From Streptomyces sp. A0642 (GTDB lineage Bacteria > Actinomycetota > Actinomycetes > Streptomycetales > Streptomycetaceae): a stretch of DNA of 64,000 bases. The position numbers were made by a program, and so were the translations under genes. Positions 50,811 to 59,314 of the stretch are shown here, in pieces (within the stretch, counting starts at the first letter, position 1; every line of letters begins with the position of its first letter). The notes beneath the pieces were generated by a model, which was not told where the DNA came from, ran no database searches, and was given only the letters and a program-made list of their open reading frames with translations. Location of the stretch: the NCBI RefSeq assembly GCF_004795105.1, contig NZ_SSBL01000015.1:1-64000 (forward strand), given 5' to 3'.

Positions 50811-52151
50811 GTGTTTTCGCGAATAACCAACGGAAGTACGCCGGGCACTTGGCGTCGGCCACGGACGCTGCTGTTCGCGGCCGCGGCGGTGGTGGGCCTC
50901 GGATTCCTCGTCGCTCTGGAGATCGCCGCGCGTCACTACGGCCTGCCGGGGCCGATCGCCGCCCAGGCGCGCGAGGTGATATTCGCCCCCGCATCCGGCT
51001 TCCTGCTCTACGCCAGCATGGGCCTGATGATGGTCGTGCTCACCTGGCGGCAGCGGTTCTTCGCGATCGGCACCGCGATCGGCATCGACCTCGTCATCCT
51101 GCTGGTGCGATGGGTGGCCGACGCCCCGGTGACCCACGGCCACCCCTTCGGCAACGGCGCGCTGTGGGTGATCCTGGGGTGCGCGGTCATCGCCGTCACC
51201 CGCCGCACCGGACCGGAACGCCTCCTGCTGCTCAAGGGCGTCGGGCTGGGCCTGCTGCTGGTGACCGGCCGCAAGACCGGCGACACCTGGCTGCTCATCA
51301 CGTCGAAGACCCGCCCGCTGGTGCTCGACCAGTACGTGGCGACCGCCGACCACGCGCTGGGCAACCCCTCGTGGCTGGTGGGCCGGCTGGTCAGGTCGAC
51401 CGGCTCGTTCGGCGAGGTCTTCCTCGACTCCGTCTACACCCAGCTCGCGGTCGCCGCGGTCGTCGTCGCGCTGTTCCAGCTGCGCAACGTGTCGGCCGAG
51501 CGCCGGTTCCCGGCCCACCACCTGGTGCGCACCTTCCTGGTCATCGGGCTCCTGGGACCGGCCATCTACATGATCTACCCGGTCGTCGGACCGGTCTTCG
51601 CCTTCGGCGCCGACGGCGGGCACTGGGCAGCGGCCAACCTGTGGCCCGACACGCTGCCGCCGCGCACCGGGCCGCAGCACATGCCGTTCGACGACTTCAC
51701 CCCGCGCAACTGCATGCCCAGCCTGCACACCGCATGGGCCACCACGATCTTCATCCATTCCCGCAAGGGCCCCCGGTTCCTGCGGTACGCGGGCACGTTC
51801 TGGCTGATCGCCACCCTCGCCGCGACGCTGGGGTTCGGCTACCACTACGGCATCGACATCATCACCGGTGTGATCTTCACCGTCACGATCGAGACGGCCC
51901 TGCGCTCACTCGAACGCGGCTGGGACCGGTCCGGCACCCAGCTGGTCGCCTACGGCGCCGCGGTCTTCGCCGCGATCCTGGTGGCCGCCCGCTTCCTGCC
52001 GACGCAGATGGCCGCCCATCCCTGGGTGGCAGGCCCGCTGCTCGTCCTCGCGACGGCCTCGGTGGTCTACGCGTACGTGCGCACCACCAGGCACTGGGAC
52101 CCGAAGCCCGCACCGGTACGGCAGCCGGAGCTGCAGCCCGAACTGGTCTGA
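50811..52151 (+). CDS. PAP2-superfamily membrane phosphatase/inositolphosphotransferase-like protein
   Basis: A ~446-aa polytopic membrane protein of the PAP2 superfamily, AUR1/inositolphosphorylceramide-synthase-like branch. Catalytic motifs are CMPSLHTAW near residue 302 and YHYGIDIITG near 345, with the His and Asp required in phosphotransfer. About nine hydrophobic helices are visible. The start is uncertain: GTG 50811 is preferred for its position after a -10-like TATAGC, while TTG 50790 would add seven residues. The enzyme probably acts on prenyl or lipid phosphates at the membrane. The next membrane gene starts 92 nt later. Confidence 0.85.
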   Translation: MFSRITNGSTPGTWRRPRTLLFAAAAVVGLGFLVALEIAARHYGLPGPIAAQAREVIFAPASGFLLYASMGLMMVVLTWRQRFFAIGTAIGIDLVILLVRWVADAPVTHGHPFGNGALWVILGCAVIAVTRRTGPERLLLLKGVGLGLLLVTGRKTGDTWLLITSKTRPLVLDQYVATADHALGNPSWLVGRLVRSTGSFGEVFLDSVYTQLAVAAVVVALFQLRNVSAERRFPAHHLVRTFLVIGLLGPAIYMIYPVVGPVFAFGADGGHWAAANLWPDTLPPRTGPQHMPFDDFTPRNCMPSLHTAWATTIFIHSRKGPRFLRYAGTFWLIATLAATLGFGYHYGIDIITGVIFTVTIETALRSLERGWDRSGTQLVAYGAAVFAAILVAARFLPTQMAAHPWVAGPLLVLATASVVYAYVRTTRHWDPKPAPVRQPELQPELV

Positions 52152-52243
52152 GCCGCCGCGGCGTTCCGTCTCCGCCGTCCGGCGGAGACGGATCGTCGCC
52201 GGGCATGACGTGCCCGGACCGGCCGCACGGCAGCGTGGGCGCC

Positions 52244-53266
52244 ATGACACGGACACCCCTCGCACCCGCTCCCGCACCGGAGGCCGCCGCGCCGGTCACC
52301 GACCGTCTCCGCACCGCCCTGCGCGGTGTCGCGATCGTCTTCTGCCTGCCCTACATCGTCCTCAAGACCGCCTGGATCTCGGGCAGCCACGTCGGGATTC
52401 CGGCCGGCAGCCCGCTCCTCGACCACCGGACGCCGATGGCTGTCGCCAACGGCGCGTCGGTCCTGATGGACAGCGCCGTCGTGGTCATCGCCCTGCTGCT
52501 CACCCAGGCCTGGGGCCGGCGCGTGCCCGCCTGGCTGCTCGCCCTGCCGATGTGGGTGGCGACCGGCCTGCTGCTGCCGATCATGACCGGCTATCCCCTC
52601 CAGCTGCTGGTCCGGCTCCTGGGCGGGAAGACCGTCAACAAGGCGGACGCGGGCCGCCCCTTCCTGGACGAGTGGGTCTTCGGAGTCGTCTACACCGGCT
52701 TCATCGTCCAGGGACTGGCCCTCGGCACCCTGTTCGCCCTGTACGCCAGGGACCGTTGGGGCCACCTCTGGCAGGGCACGCTCCGCGAACTGCCGGACAG
52801 CCCCACCTCTCCGGCGCTGCGGGCCGCCGCCGTCGCCGCCTCGCTGCTCGCCCTGGTGCCCGGAACCCTTCATCTGCTCTGGGCCGCCGGCTCGACCGCC
52901 GGTCTCAACGAGAGCCGGATCCAGGAGCGCACCAGCGGCTCCGCGGCGCTCGAAGCGGTCTTCGCCCTCTTCGTCGCCGCCGGAGTCGCCGGCATCCTGC
53001 TGCTCGCCTTCCGCCGGAACTCCGCACTGCCGCTGCGGGTGCCGCTCGTCCTGGCCTGGGGCGGTTCCGGAGCGACGGCCTGCTGGGGCGGCTGGATGAG
53101 CATCGCCTCCCTGAGCAACGTGGACGACCTCGCCGATCGGCCCACCGCCGCCATGGTGCTGATCTACGCTGTGCAGATGCTGGTCGGAACGCTGGTGATG
53201 ACCCTGGGCGCGTACTTCCTGGTGGAGCGCTCGGCCGCGAACGGACCGGCGGGCCGGCGGGCGTGA
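52244..53266 (+). CDS. polytopic membrane protein of unknown function, coupled to a histidine kinase
   Basis: A 340-aa protein with about eight predicted transmembrane helices and short loops, without recognisable catalytic motifs. A stretch between helices 3 and 4 (KTVNKADAGRPFLDEWVFGV) is the longest polar loop. ATG 52244 is used. The stop overlaps the histidine kinase GTG by 4 nt, so the protein is made together with the two-component system and may be its sensor partner or a transporter-like accessory. I do not recognise a family. Confidence 0.8.
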   Translation: MTRTPLAPAPAPEAAAPVTDRLRTALRGVAIVFCLPYIVLKTAWISGSHVGIPAGSPLLDHRTPMAVANGASVLMDSAVVVIALLLTQAWGRRVPAWLLALPMWVATGLLLPIMTGYPLQLLVRLLGGKTVNKADAGRPFLDEWVFGVVYTGFIVQGLALGTLFALYARDRWGHLWQGTLRELPDSPTSPALRAAAVAASLLALVPGTLHLLWAAGSTAGLNESRIQERTSGSAALEAVFALFVAAGVAGILLLAFRRNSALPLRVPLVLAWGGSGATACWGGWMSIASLSNVDDLADRPTAAMVLIYAVQMLVGTLVMTLGAYFLVERSAANGPAGRRA

Positions 53267-54522
53267 CGCCCCTGCTCGGCCGGCGGGCCCGCCAGCGCTG
53301 GCTGCACCTGATCATCGGCGGCGCCCTCCTGATGCCGTACTTCCTGGTCGGCATGGTGTTCGTCGGCCTGTACCGCAGCGAAGGCGATGTCTTCGGCTCG
53401 CCGGTCAACCAGCTGACCGCGTTCGCCTACGCCCTGCCGATGGCCGCGGTCACCGCACTCGTGCCGCTCGCCCGGCCGCTCTCGGTGTCCGCCGCCCGCG
53501 CCCTGTGCGGTCTGCCGCCGGACCGGCCGCTCGCGGACGGACCCGCCAGGACCCGGCAGGCCCGGGTCCGCTCGTCTGCCTGGTTCACCCTGCACGTGGG
53601 GCTCGGCGGCGTCATCAGCGGCATGACGCTGTCGCTCGTCCCCTTTGCCGTCGCCGTCATCGGGCTGCCGTTCCTCACGGCGCGGGACTCCCCCGTGCTG
53701 CGGCTGCCCGCCGCCCTCGACCGCACCTGGGTCCTGGCCCTGGCGCCCTTCGCCGGGCTCGCGATGCTGGTGGCCCTGGCGGGGTGCGCGGCGGCGGCCG
53801 GGGCGCTGCTGGCGAACCGGGCGCCGGTGCTGCTGGGCCCGACCCCGGACGACCGGCTGGCCGCCGCCGAACGCCGTGCGGCCGAACTGGCCGTCCGCAA
53901 CCGGCTGGCCCGCGAACTCCACGACTCGGTCGGCCACGCGCTCAGCGCCGTCACCCTCCAGGCGGGCGCGGCCCGCAGGGTCCTGGACAGCGACCCCGAT
54001 TTCGTCCGGGACGCGCTGACCGCGATCGAGGAGACGACCCGGCGCACGGTCGGCGAACTCGACACCGTGCTCGGGATGCTGCGCCGCGACGACCACGACG
54101 GGGCCGGGGCGCCCCCCGCGCCCTCCGGCCCGGGGCTCGACGCACTGGACGGGCTGCTGGCGCACTGCGGACTGCCCGTCGCGCACACCGCCGACGGCGA
54201 TCCGCGCACGGTCCCCGCTGCGGTGTCCCGCGAGGCGTACCGCATCGTGCAGGAAGGACTGAGCAACGCGCTGCGGCACGGCGGGCGCGGGGAACCGGTC
54301 CGGCTGCGGATCACGGTGCGCGCCGGGGAGCTGGAGACCGTGCTGGACAGCCCGCTGTCCGGACGGCCCCCGGTGGTGCGCCCCGGCGGCGGCCGCGGGC
54401 TGCGCGGCATCACCGAGCGGGCCGTACTCCTCGGCGGCCGTGCCGAGGCAGGAGAACACGAGGGCCGCTGGCGGCTCACCGCCCGCCTCCCCTTCCCCAC
54501 CCCCGCACAGGAGCAGCGATGA
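53263..54522 (+). CDS. two-component sensor histidine kinase, NarL/HisKA_3 type
   Basis: A 419-aa membrane kinase. Four predicted helices occupy residues ~12-186. The dimerisation box with phosphoacceptor H220 lies in RLARELHDSVGHALSAVTLQ, and a HATPase domain (~310-412) has QEGLSNALRHGG and GGGRGLRGITERA as the N and G boxes. The extracytoplasmic part is very small, typical of intramembrane-sensing kinases. GTG 53263 overlaps the previous stop, and its own stop overlaps the response regulator start (ATGA). Confidence 0.94.
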   Translation: MTPLLGRRARQRWLHLIIGGALLMPYFLVGMVFVGLYRSEGDVFGSPVNQLTAFAYALPMAAVTALVPLARPLSVSAARALCGLPPDRPLADGPARTRQARVRSSAWFTLHVGLGGVISGMTLSLVPFAVAVIGLPFLTARDSPVLRLPAALDRTWVLALAPFAGLAMLVALAGCAAAAGALLANRAPVLLGPTPDDRLAAAERRAAELAVRNRLARELHDSVGHALSAVTLQAGAARRVLDSDPDFVRDALTAIEETTRRTVGELDTVLGMLRRDDHDGAGAPPAPSGPGLDALDGLLAHCGLPVAHTADGDPRTVPAAVSREAYRIVQEGLSNALRHGGRGEPVRLRITVRAGELETVLDSPLSGRPPVVRPGGGRGLRGITERAVLLGGRAEAGEHEGRWRLTARLPFPTPAQEQR

Positions 54523-55178
54523 GCACACCGGTCCGGATCGTCCTCGCCGACGACGAACGCATGGTCCGCACCGCCCTGCGGGTCATCCTGGACGCGGAGA
54601 CCGGCCTGGAGGTCGTCGGCGAGGCGTCGACGGGGGCGGAGGCCGTCTCCGTGGTCCGCGAACTGCGCCCCGACGTGGTGCTGATGGATGTCCGGATGCC
54701 GCAGATCGACGGAATCCGGGCGACGGAGCAGATCCTGGCCACACTCGACCCGGCCCCCCGCATCGTCGTCGTCACCACCTTCGAGAACGACTCCTACGTG
54801 TACGACGCGCTGCGGGCGGGGGCGGCGGGCTTCCTGCTCAAGCGGGCGGCGGCGGAGGACCTGGTGCAGGCGGTGCGGCTGGTCGCCCGCAGCGACTCGC
54901 TGCTCTTCCCCGCCGCGGTCCGGGGCCTGGCGGCCGCGTACGGGAAGGGGCGGCCGTCCGCACCCCCGCCGTGGGCGGCCAGGCTCACCGACCGGGAGGC
55001 GGACGTCCTGCGGCTGATGGCGAGCGGCCTCACCAACGCGGAGATCGCCGCGCGGCTGCGGGTGGGCGCGGCGACGGCGAAGAGCCATGTGGCGGCCGTC
55101 CTCGCGAAGACCGGGGCCCGGGACCGCACCCAGGCGGTCATCGCGGCGTACGAGTCGGGATTCATCACGCCCGGCTGA
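54519..55178 (+). CDS. NarL/LuxR-type response regulator
   Basis: A 219-aa regulator. The receiver domain (~5-120) has acidic pocket D11-D12, phosphoacceptor D57 in VLMDVRMPQIDG and a conserved Lys in GFLLKRAAAEDL. The C-terminal LuxR helix-turn-helix (~152-210) has LTDREADVLRLMASGLTNAE. ATG 54519 overlaps the kinase stop. It completes a three-gene signalling cassette. The target is unknown, but the penicillin-binding protein gene starts 90 nt downstream on the same strand. Confidence 0.95.
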   Translation: MSTPVRIVLADDERMVRTALRVILDAETGLEVVGEASTGAEAVSVVRELRPDVVLMDVRMPQIDGIRATEQILATLDPAPRIVVVTTFENDSYVYDALRAGAAGFLLKRAAAEDLVQAVRLVARSDSLLFPAAVRGLAAAYGKGRPSAPPPWAARLTDREADVLRLMASGLTNAEIAARLRVGAATAKSHVAAVLAKTGARDRTQAVIAAYESGFITPG

Positions 55179-55267
55179 CCCGGGAGCACGGGCGCGTTGA
55201 TGAGGAAGGGGTGAGAAGCGGCACAGACGGGAACGGTGAGACGCCTCCCGCTCGTCCCTCCAGCGGG

Positions 55268-56719
55268 ATGAACAAGACGATCAGGCGCGCCTCGGTCTTC
55301 TCCCTGCTGCTGGTCCTCGCCCTCCTGGGGCGGGCGACCTGGGTGCAGGCGTACCAGGCCCGGGCGCTCGCAGAAGACGACCACAACCGGCGGAAGACCA
55401 TCGCGCAGTACGCGCAGCCGCTCGGCGACATCATCGTGGCCGGCTCCCCGGTCACCGGATCGAAGAGGACGGAGGGCAGCGATCTCGCGTACAAGCGCAC
55501 CTACAAGGAGGGGGACCTGTACGCGGCGGTCACCGGCTACGGCTCGCAGGCGTACGGCTCCACCCAGCTCGAAGGGATCTACAGCCACGTACTCGACGGC
55601 ACCGACACCCGGCTGAAGAATCCGCTGGACGCGCTCACCAACAAGCGGAGTGCGCCCGGCGACGTGCTGACGACGATCGACCCGGACGTCCAGAAGGCGG
55701 CGTACGGCGCGCTCGGCGACGACAAGGGCGCGGCCGTCGCGATCGACCCGAGGAGCGGGCAGATCCTGGGGATGGTCTCCTCCCCGTCCTACGACCCCTC
55801 CGACATCAGCGGGACGACGGACGGCGACGCCTGGCAGAAGCTGCTCAGCGATCCGGAGAAGCCGCTGGTCAACCGCGCGCTGCGGCAGCCGCTGGCACCG
55901 GGTTCCACGTTCAAGCTGGTCGTGGCGTCGGCCGCGCTGGAGAACGGGCTGTACGGCTCGGTCGACGAGCCCACCAGGAGCCCCGTCCCGTACACGCTGC
56001 CGGGGACCAGCACCCCCCTGAGGAACGAAAGCGCCACCGCCCCCTGCGAGAACGCGACGCTGCGCGTGGCCCTCCAGTACTCCTGCAACAACGTCTTCGG
56101 CAAGGTCGCCGCCGACCTCGGCCAGGACAAGGTGCGGGCGATGGCGGAGAAGTTCGGCTTCAACACCGAGAAGCTCGACGTGCCGGTCCGGGCCTCGGAA
56201 AGCGTCTACCCGTCCGGGATGGACAAGGCGCAGACCGCGCTGAGCGGCATCGGCCAGTTCGAGGTCACCGCGACGCCGCTGCAGATCGCGATGGTCTCCG
56301 CGGCCCTCGCCAACGACGGCGAACTCGCCGCACCGCACATGGTGTCCAAGGTGACGGACGCGGACGGCGGCACGCTGGAGGACTTCGAGGACGGGGACAC
56401 GGAGCGGATCGTGTCCTCGTCCACGGCCAGGCAGCTGCGGAGCGCCATGGTGACCGTCGTAGAGCAGGGCACCGGCACCAACGCCCGGATCGACGGGGCC
56501 GAGGTGGGCGGCAAGACGGGCACCGCGGAGAACGGCGTGGGCAACAGCAACACCCCGTACGCGTGGTTCACCTCGTACGCGAAGGACGACTCCAGCGGTC
56601 GGGAGGTCGCGGTCGCCGTGATCGTGGAGGACTCGGGTTCGGCGGCCTCGGAGGTCAGTGGCAACGGTCTCGCGGCGCCCATCGCGAAGAAGATGATGGA
56701 GGCCGCGCTCCGGCGGTAG
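55268..56719 (+). CDS. class B penicillin-binding protein (PbpA-like transpeptidase)
   Basis: A 483-aa D,D-transpeptidase anchored by one N-terminal helix (~8-28). The active-site motifs are all intact: S213-T-F-K216 in PLAPGSTFKLVVAS, S272-C-N274 in YSCNNVFG and K416-T-G in VGGKTGTAEN. The short pedestal region has RRKTIAQYAQPLGDIIV. ATG 55268 gives the usual MNKTIRR start; a GTG at 55211 is in frame but would add a polar extension. It is not next to rodA/ftsW genes, so it is an extra copy rather than the main division-cluster gene. A terminator follows. Confidence 0.93.
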   Translation: MNKTIRRASVFSLLLVLALLGRATWVQAYQARALAEDDHNRRKTIAQYAQPLGDIIVAGSPVTGSKRTEGSDLAYKRTYKEGDLYAAVTGYGSQAYGSTQLEGIYSHVLDGTDTRLKNPLDALTNKRSAPGDVLTTIDPDVQKAAYGALGDDKGAAVAIDPRSGQILGMVSSPSYDPSDISGTTDGDAWQKLLSDPEKPLVNRALRQPLAPGSTFKLVVASAALENGLYGSVDEPTRSPVPYTLPGTSTPLRNESATAPCENATLRVALQYSCNNVFGKVAADLGQDKVRAMAEKFGFNTEKLDVPVRASESVYPSGMDKAQTALSGIGQFEVTATPLQIAMVSAALANDGELAAPHMVSKVTDADGGTLEDFEDGDTERIVSSSTARQLRSAMVTVVEQGTGTNARIDGAEVGGKTGTAENGVGNSNTPYAWFTSYAKDDSSGREVAVAVIVEDSGSAASEVSGNGLAAPIAKKMMEAALRR

Positions 56720-56735
56720 GCCGCAACCGGAGCAG

Positions 56736-56768
56736 CGTCCCGGCACCCCCGCCCGGGGAGCCGGGACG
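56736..56768 (+). terminator. hairpin after the penicillin-binding protein gene
   Basis: A 9-bp stem (56736-56744 with 56760-56768) enclosing a 15-nt loop begins 17 nt after the stop codon. Confidence 0.7.
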
Positions 56769-56964
56769 TTCGCGTGTCCGGGCCCTTCAGGTTTTCGCCC
56801 GGTTACGTCTTACTTGGTTACGCACCCGCGTCGAAGCGCTTCCCTGCCACGCTGGTACGCTCTCGCCCCGCCCGCTCACCGTGGGAGGCGGCCGGGCGGC
56901 GGCTGGGAACGTACACAGCCCGAGCGGGCGGGCGCCGGGATTCGAACGCAGAGATGAGGTAGCT

Positions 56965-57534
56965 GTGGGCACGTCCACCGACCATGCCGCTGCCGCCGAG
57001 TTCCATGAGTTCTTCGAGGCCCACTACGCCGAACTCGCCCGGCTGGCGCATCTGCTGACCGGTGAGGCCGATGCCGCCGACGATCTGGCGGCCGACGCCC
57101 TGCTGGCGCTGTGGCACCGTTGGGACCGGGTCAGGAGCGCCGACCATCCGGTGGCGTACGCGCGGGGGGTCGTCGCCAACATGGCGCGGACCCGGATCCG
57201 CACCGCGGTGCGCGAACGACGGCGGATCGCGCTGTTCTGGGCGCCGCGCGGCGGCGGGGAGACGGTCGACGGTCCGGACGTCTCGGCGGTCGTCGACGTA
57301 CAGGGGGCGCTGCGCAGACTGCCGTTCCGCAAGCGCGCCTGCGTGGTGCTGAGGCACGCCTTCGACCTCTCGGAGCGCGACACCTCCCTGGTGCTGGGCA
57401 TCTCGGTGGGTACGGTGAAGAGCCAGACCTCGCGCGCCGTCGCGGAACTGCAGCGGCTGCTCGGTCCGGAGACTTCCGCCGCCGCGCAGGTGCAGGCGGC
57501 CGTCGGGGCGCACCGCAGCGGAGGAGACCGGTGA
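56965..57534 (+). CDS. RNA polymerase sigma factor, SigE-like ECF subfamily
   Basis: A 189-aa extracytoplasmic-function-type sigma factor. Region 2 (~10-80) has EFHEFFEAHYAELARLAHLL and DLAADALLALWHRWDRVRS. Region 4 (~110-165) has LPFRKRACVVLRHAFDL and SERDTSLVLGISVGTVKSQT. GTG 56965 follows GATGAGG. The stop overlaps the start of the next gene (GTGA), which encodes a membrane protein placed where an anti-sigma factor usually sits. The promoter recognised is unknown. Confidence 0.93.
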   Translation: MGTSTDHAAAAEFHEFFEAHYAELARLAHLLTGEADAADDLAADALLALWHRWDRVRSADHPVAYARGVVANMARTRIRTAVRERRRIALFWAPRGGGETVDGPDVSAVVDVQGALRRLPFRKRACVVLRHAFDLSERDTSLVLGISVGTVKSQTSRAVAELQRLLGPETSAAAQVQAAVGAHRSGGDR

Positions 57535-58259
57535 AGGACGACGAGCTGTCCGTGCGGCTGCGGGAGGCCGCCGAGGCCCACCGCCCCGACCGGGAGCGGA
57601 TGCTGGCCCGGGTGGAGCGCGGCGTGACCGAGGGCCGTCCGCCGGGCCGGGTGGTGCGCCCGCGCCGGGCCGCGGGGCCGTGGCTGCGGGTGGCGGGGGC
57701 GACGGCCGCGGTCTGCGGGGTGCTGGCGTTCGGTGCGGTCGCCGTCACTTCCGCCGGTGAGGAAGGTGCGGACGGAAGGCACGGGGAGCGCGTGGCCGCC
57801 CCGCCGACGGCCTCCCCCACGCCGTCCGTGACCCCGCCCGCAGCCCTCGGCCGGCTGCGTACCGAGGACGGGCCGCTGTGGATGGACGGGGTCGTGGACC
57901 CGCACTCCAACGCGTACTGGGCGCAGAGCGATGTGACGCTGCGGACGGACCGGCCGCTGTCCTCGCTCACCGTGGAGTTGCGGGTGGCGTTCACCGGCGG
58001 GGTGAACAGCACGGGGGCCTGGCGCTCGCTGCCGGCGGACGACTTCACCATGTCGGTGTCCGAGGACGGCGGCTATCTCGTCTACCGGTGGGCGCTGCGG
58101 GCGGGGCGGACCGTACCGGCCGGCACCCACACGTTCGCCGGGCAGTACAACCACGCCGAGGGCCCCCGGGACGCCACGGGCGACTACGTGACCGCGCACG
58201 CGGTCGTCACCACGGGTGAACGGGCATCGGTGGGCGACTACTTCGGCCCCGGACGCTGA
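57531..58259 (+). CDS. single-span membrane protein coupled to the sigma factor (possible anti-sigma or sensor)
   Basis: A 242-aa protein. An N-terminal cytoplasmic region of ~55 residues (LSVRLREAAEAHRPDRERML) has the helix-rich character of short anti-sigma domains but lacks a zinc HxxxCxxC motif. One transmembrane helix (~60-82) follows, then a Pro/Thr-rich linker and a beta-rich extracytoplasmic domain of ~140 residues (DPHSNAYWAQSDVTLRTDRP). GTG 57531 overlaps the sigma stop. I do not recognise the outer domain. Its position makes a regulatory role with the sigma factor plausible. Confidence 0.8.
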   Translation: MKDDELSVRLREAAEAHRPDRERMLARVERGVTEGRPPGRVVRPRRAAGPWLRVAGATAAVCGVLAFGAVAVTSAGEEGADGRHGERVAAPPTASPTPSVTPPAALGRLRTEDGPLWMDGVVDPHSNAYWAQSDVTLRTDRPLSSLTVELRVAFTGGVNSTGAWRSLPADDFTMSVSEDGGYLVYRWALRAGRTVPAGTHTFAGQYNHAEGPRDATGDYVTAHAVVTTGERASVGDYFGPGR

Positions 58260-58370
58260 CCGTATCCGGCGGACGGGACGAGAGGACCACGGGACCCGGC
58301 AACCTTTGTGCCCGCGGTGGCGACCAAGGAGCGCAACGCTCCCCCCACCGATAAGGAACGGGACACCGAC

Positions 58371-59216
58371 ATGAAGAAACGAGCCGTACCGCACGGCAGC
58401 CACGCCCGGCGCTCCGGCCGCCGTCGCATGATCGTCGCTTCGGCCGCCGCGCTCTCCCTCACCGGCGCCGCGCTCACCACCGGCCTGCTGGTCCAGGCCG
58501 GCGCGGCCACCACCGCGACCGCGGCGGCCGCCTGGCCGACGCCCGCGGGTTCGCAGGCCGTCTCGGCGACCATCAAGGTCTCGGGGACGTACGACGGCAA
58601 GCTGAAGCGCTTCTACGGAAGCGGGGACCTCGGTGACGGCGGCCAGGACGAGGGTCAGGACCCGATCTTCGAACTGGCCGACGGGGCCGTCCTGAAGAAC
58701 GTCGTCGTCGGCTCGCCGGCCGCCGACGGCATTCACTGCAAGGGCAGCTGCACGATCCAGAACGTGTGGTGGGAGGACGTCGGCGAGGACGCGGCGTCCT
58801 TCAAGGGCACCTCGTCGGGCGCCACGTACAAGGTGACCGGCGGCGGCGCCAGGAAGGCCGACGACAAGGTCTTCCAGTTCAACGGCGCGGGCACGCTGAC
58901 CATCAGCGGCTTCCAGGTCTCGGACTTCGGCAAGCTCGTCCGCTCCTGCGGCAACTGCTCCAAGCAGTACAAGCGCACGATCGCGGTCAGCGACGTCGAT
59001 GTCACGGCGCCCGGCAAGGCCCTGGTGGGGATCAACACCAACTACGGGGACACCGCGACGCTGAGGTCCGTCCGGATCCACGGTGACAGCGGCAAGAAGA
59101 TCAAGCCGTGCGTCCGTTACACGGGCAACGACGACGGCGACGAGCCGACGCAGACGGGCAGCGGGCCGGACGGCACGTACTGCAAGTACTCCGCGTCGGA
59201 CATCTCCTACAACTAG
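58371..59216 (+). CDS. secreted pectate lyase, PL3
   Basis: A 281-aa secreted lyase that cleaves polygalacturonate by beta-elimination with Ca2+. A long signal peptide with twin Arg stretches (residues ~1-50, RRSGRRR then the hydrophobic AAALSLTGAALTTGLLVQ) precedes the PL3 beta-helix. PL3 motifs are DGIHCKGSCTIQNVWWEDVG near residues 122-141, EDAASFKG, and the C-terminal GNDDGDEPTQTGSGPDGTYC. ATG 58371 follows AAGGAAC. It converges on the PL1 gene across a terminator. Confidence 0.93.
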   Translation: MKKRAVPHGSHARRSGRRRMIVASAAALSLTGAALTTGLLVQAGAATTATAAAAWPTPAGSQAVSATIKVSGTYDGKLKRFYGSGDLGDGGQDEGQDPIFELADGAVLKNVVVGSPAADGIHCKGSCTIQNVWWEDVGEDAASFKGTSSGATYKVTGGGARKADDKVFQFNGAGTLTISGFQVSDFGKLVRSCGNCSKQYKRTIAVSDVDVTAPGKALVGINTNYGDTATLRSVRIHGDSGKKIKPCVRYTGNDDGDEPTQTGSGPDGTYCKYSASDISYN

Positions 59217-59227
59217 GAGCGCGCGAA

Positions 59228-59264
59228 GAAGCGGTGGAGGCCCTCGCCGGGCCTCCACCGCTTC
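59228..59264. terminator. bidirectional terminator between the two pectate lyase genes
   Basis: A 16-bp perfect stem (59228-59243 with 59249-59264) and 5-nt loop begin 12 nt after the PL3 stop codon and serve the convergent PL1 gene too. Confidence 0.88.
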
Positions 59265-59314
59265 CGTCGTTCCCGGCCGGCCCAGGCGTTCCGGGCCGGC
59301 CCAGGCGTTCCCCG

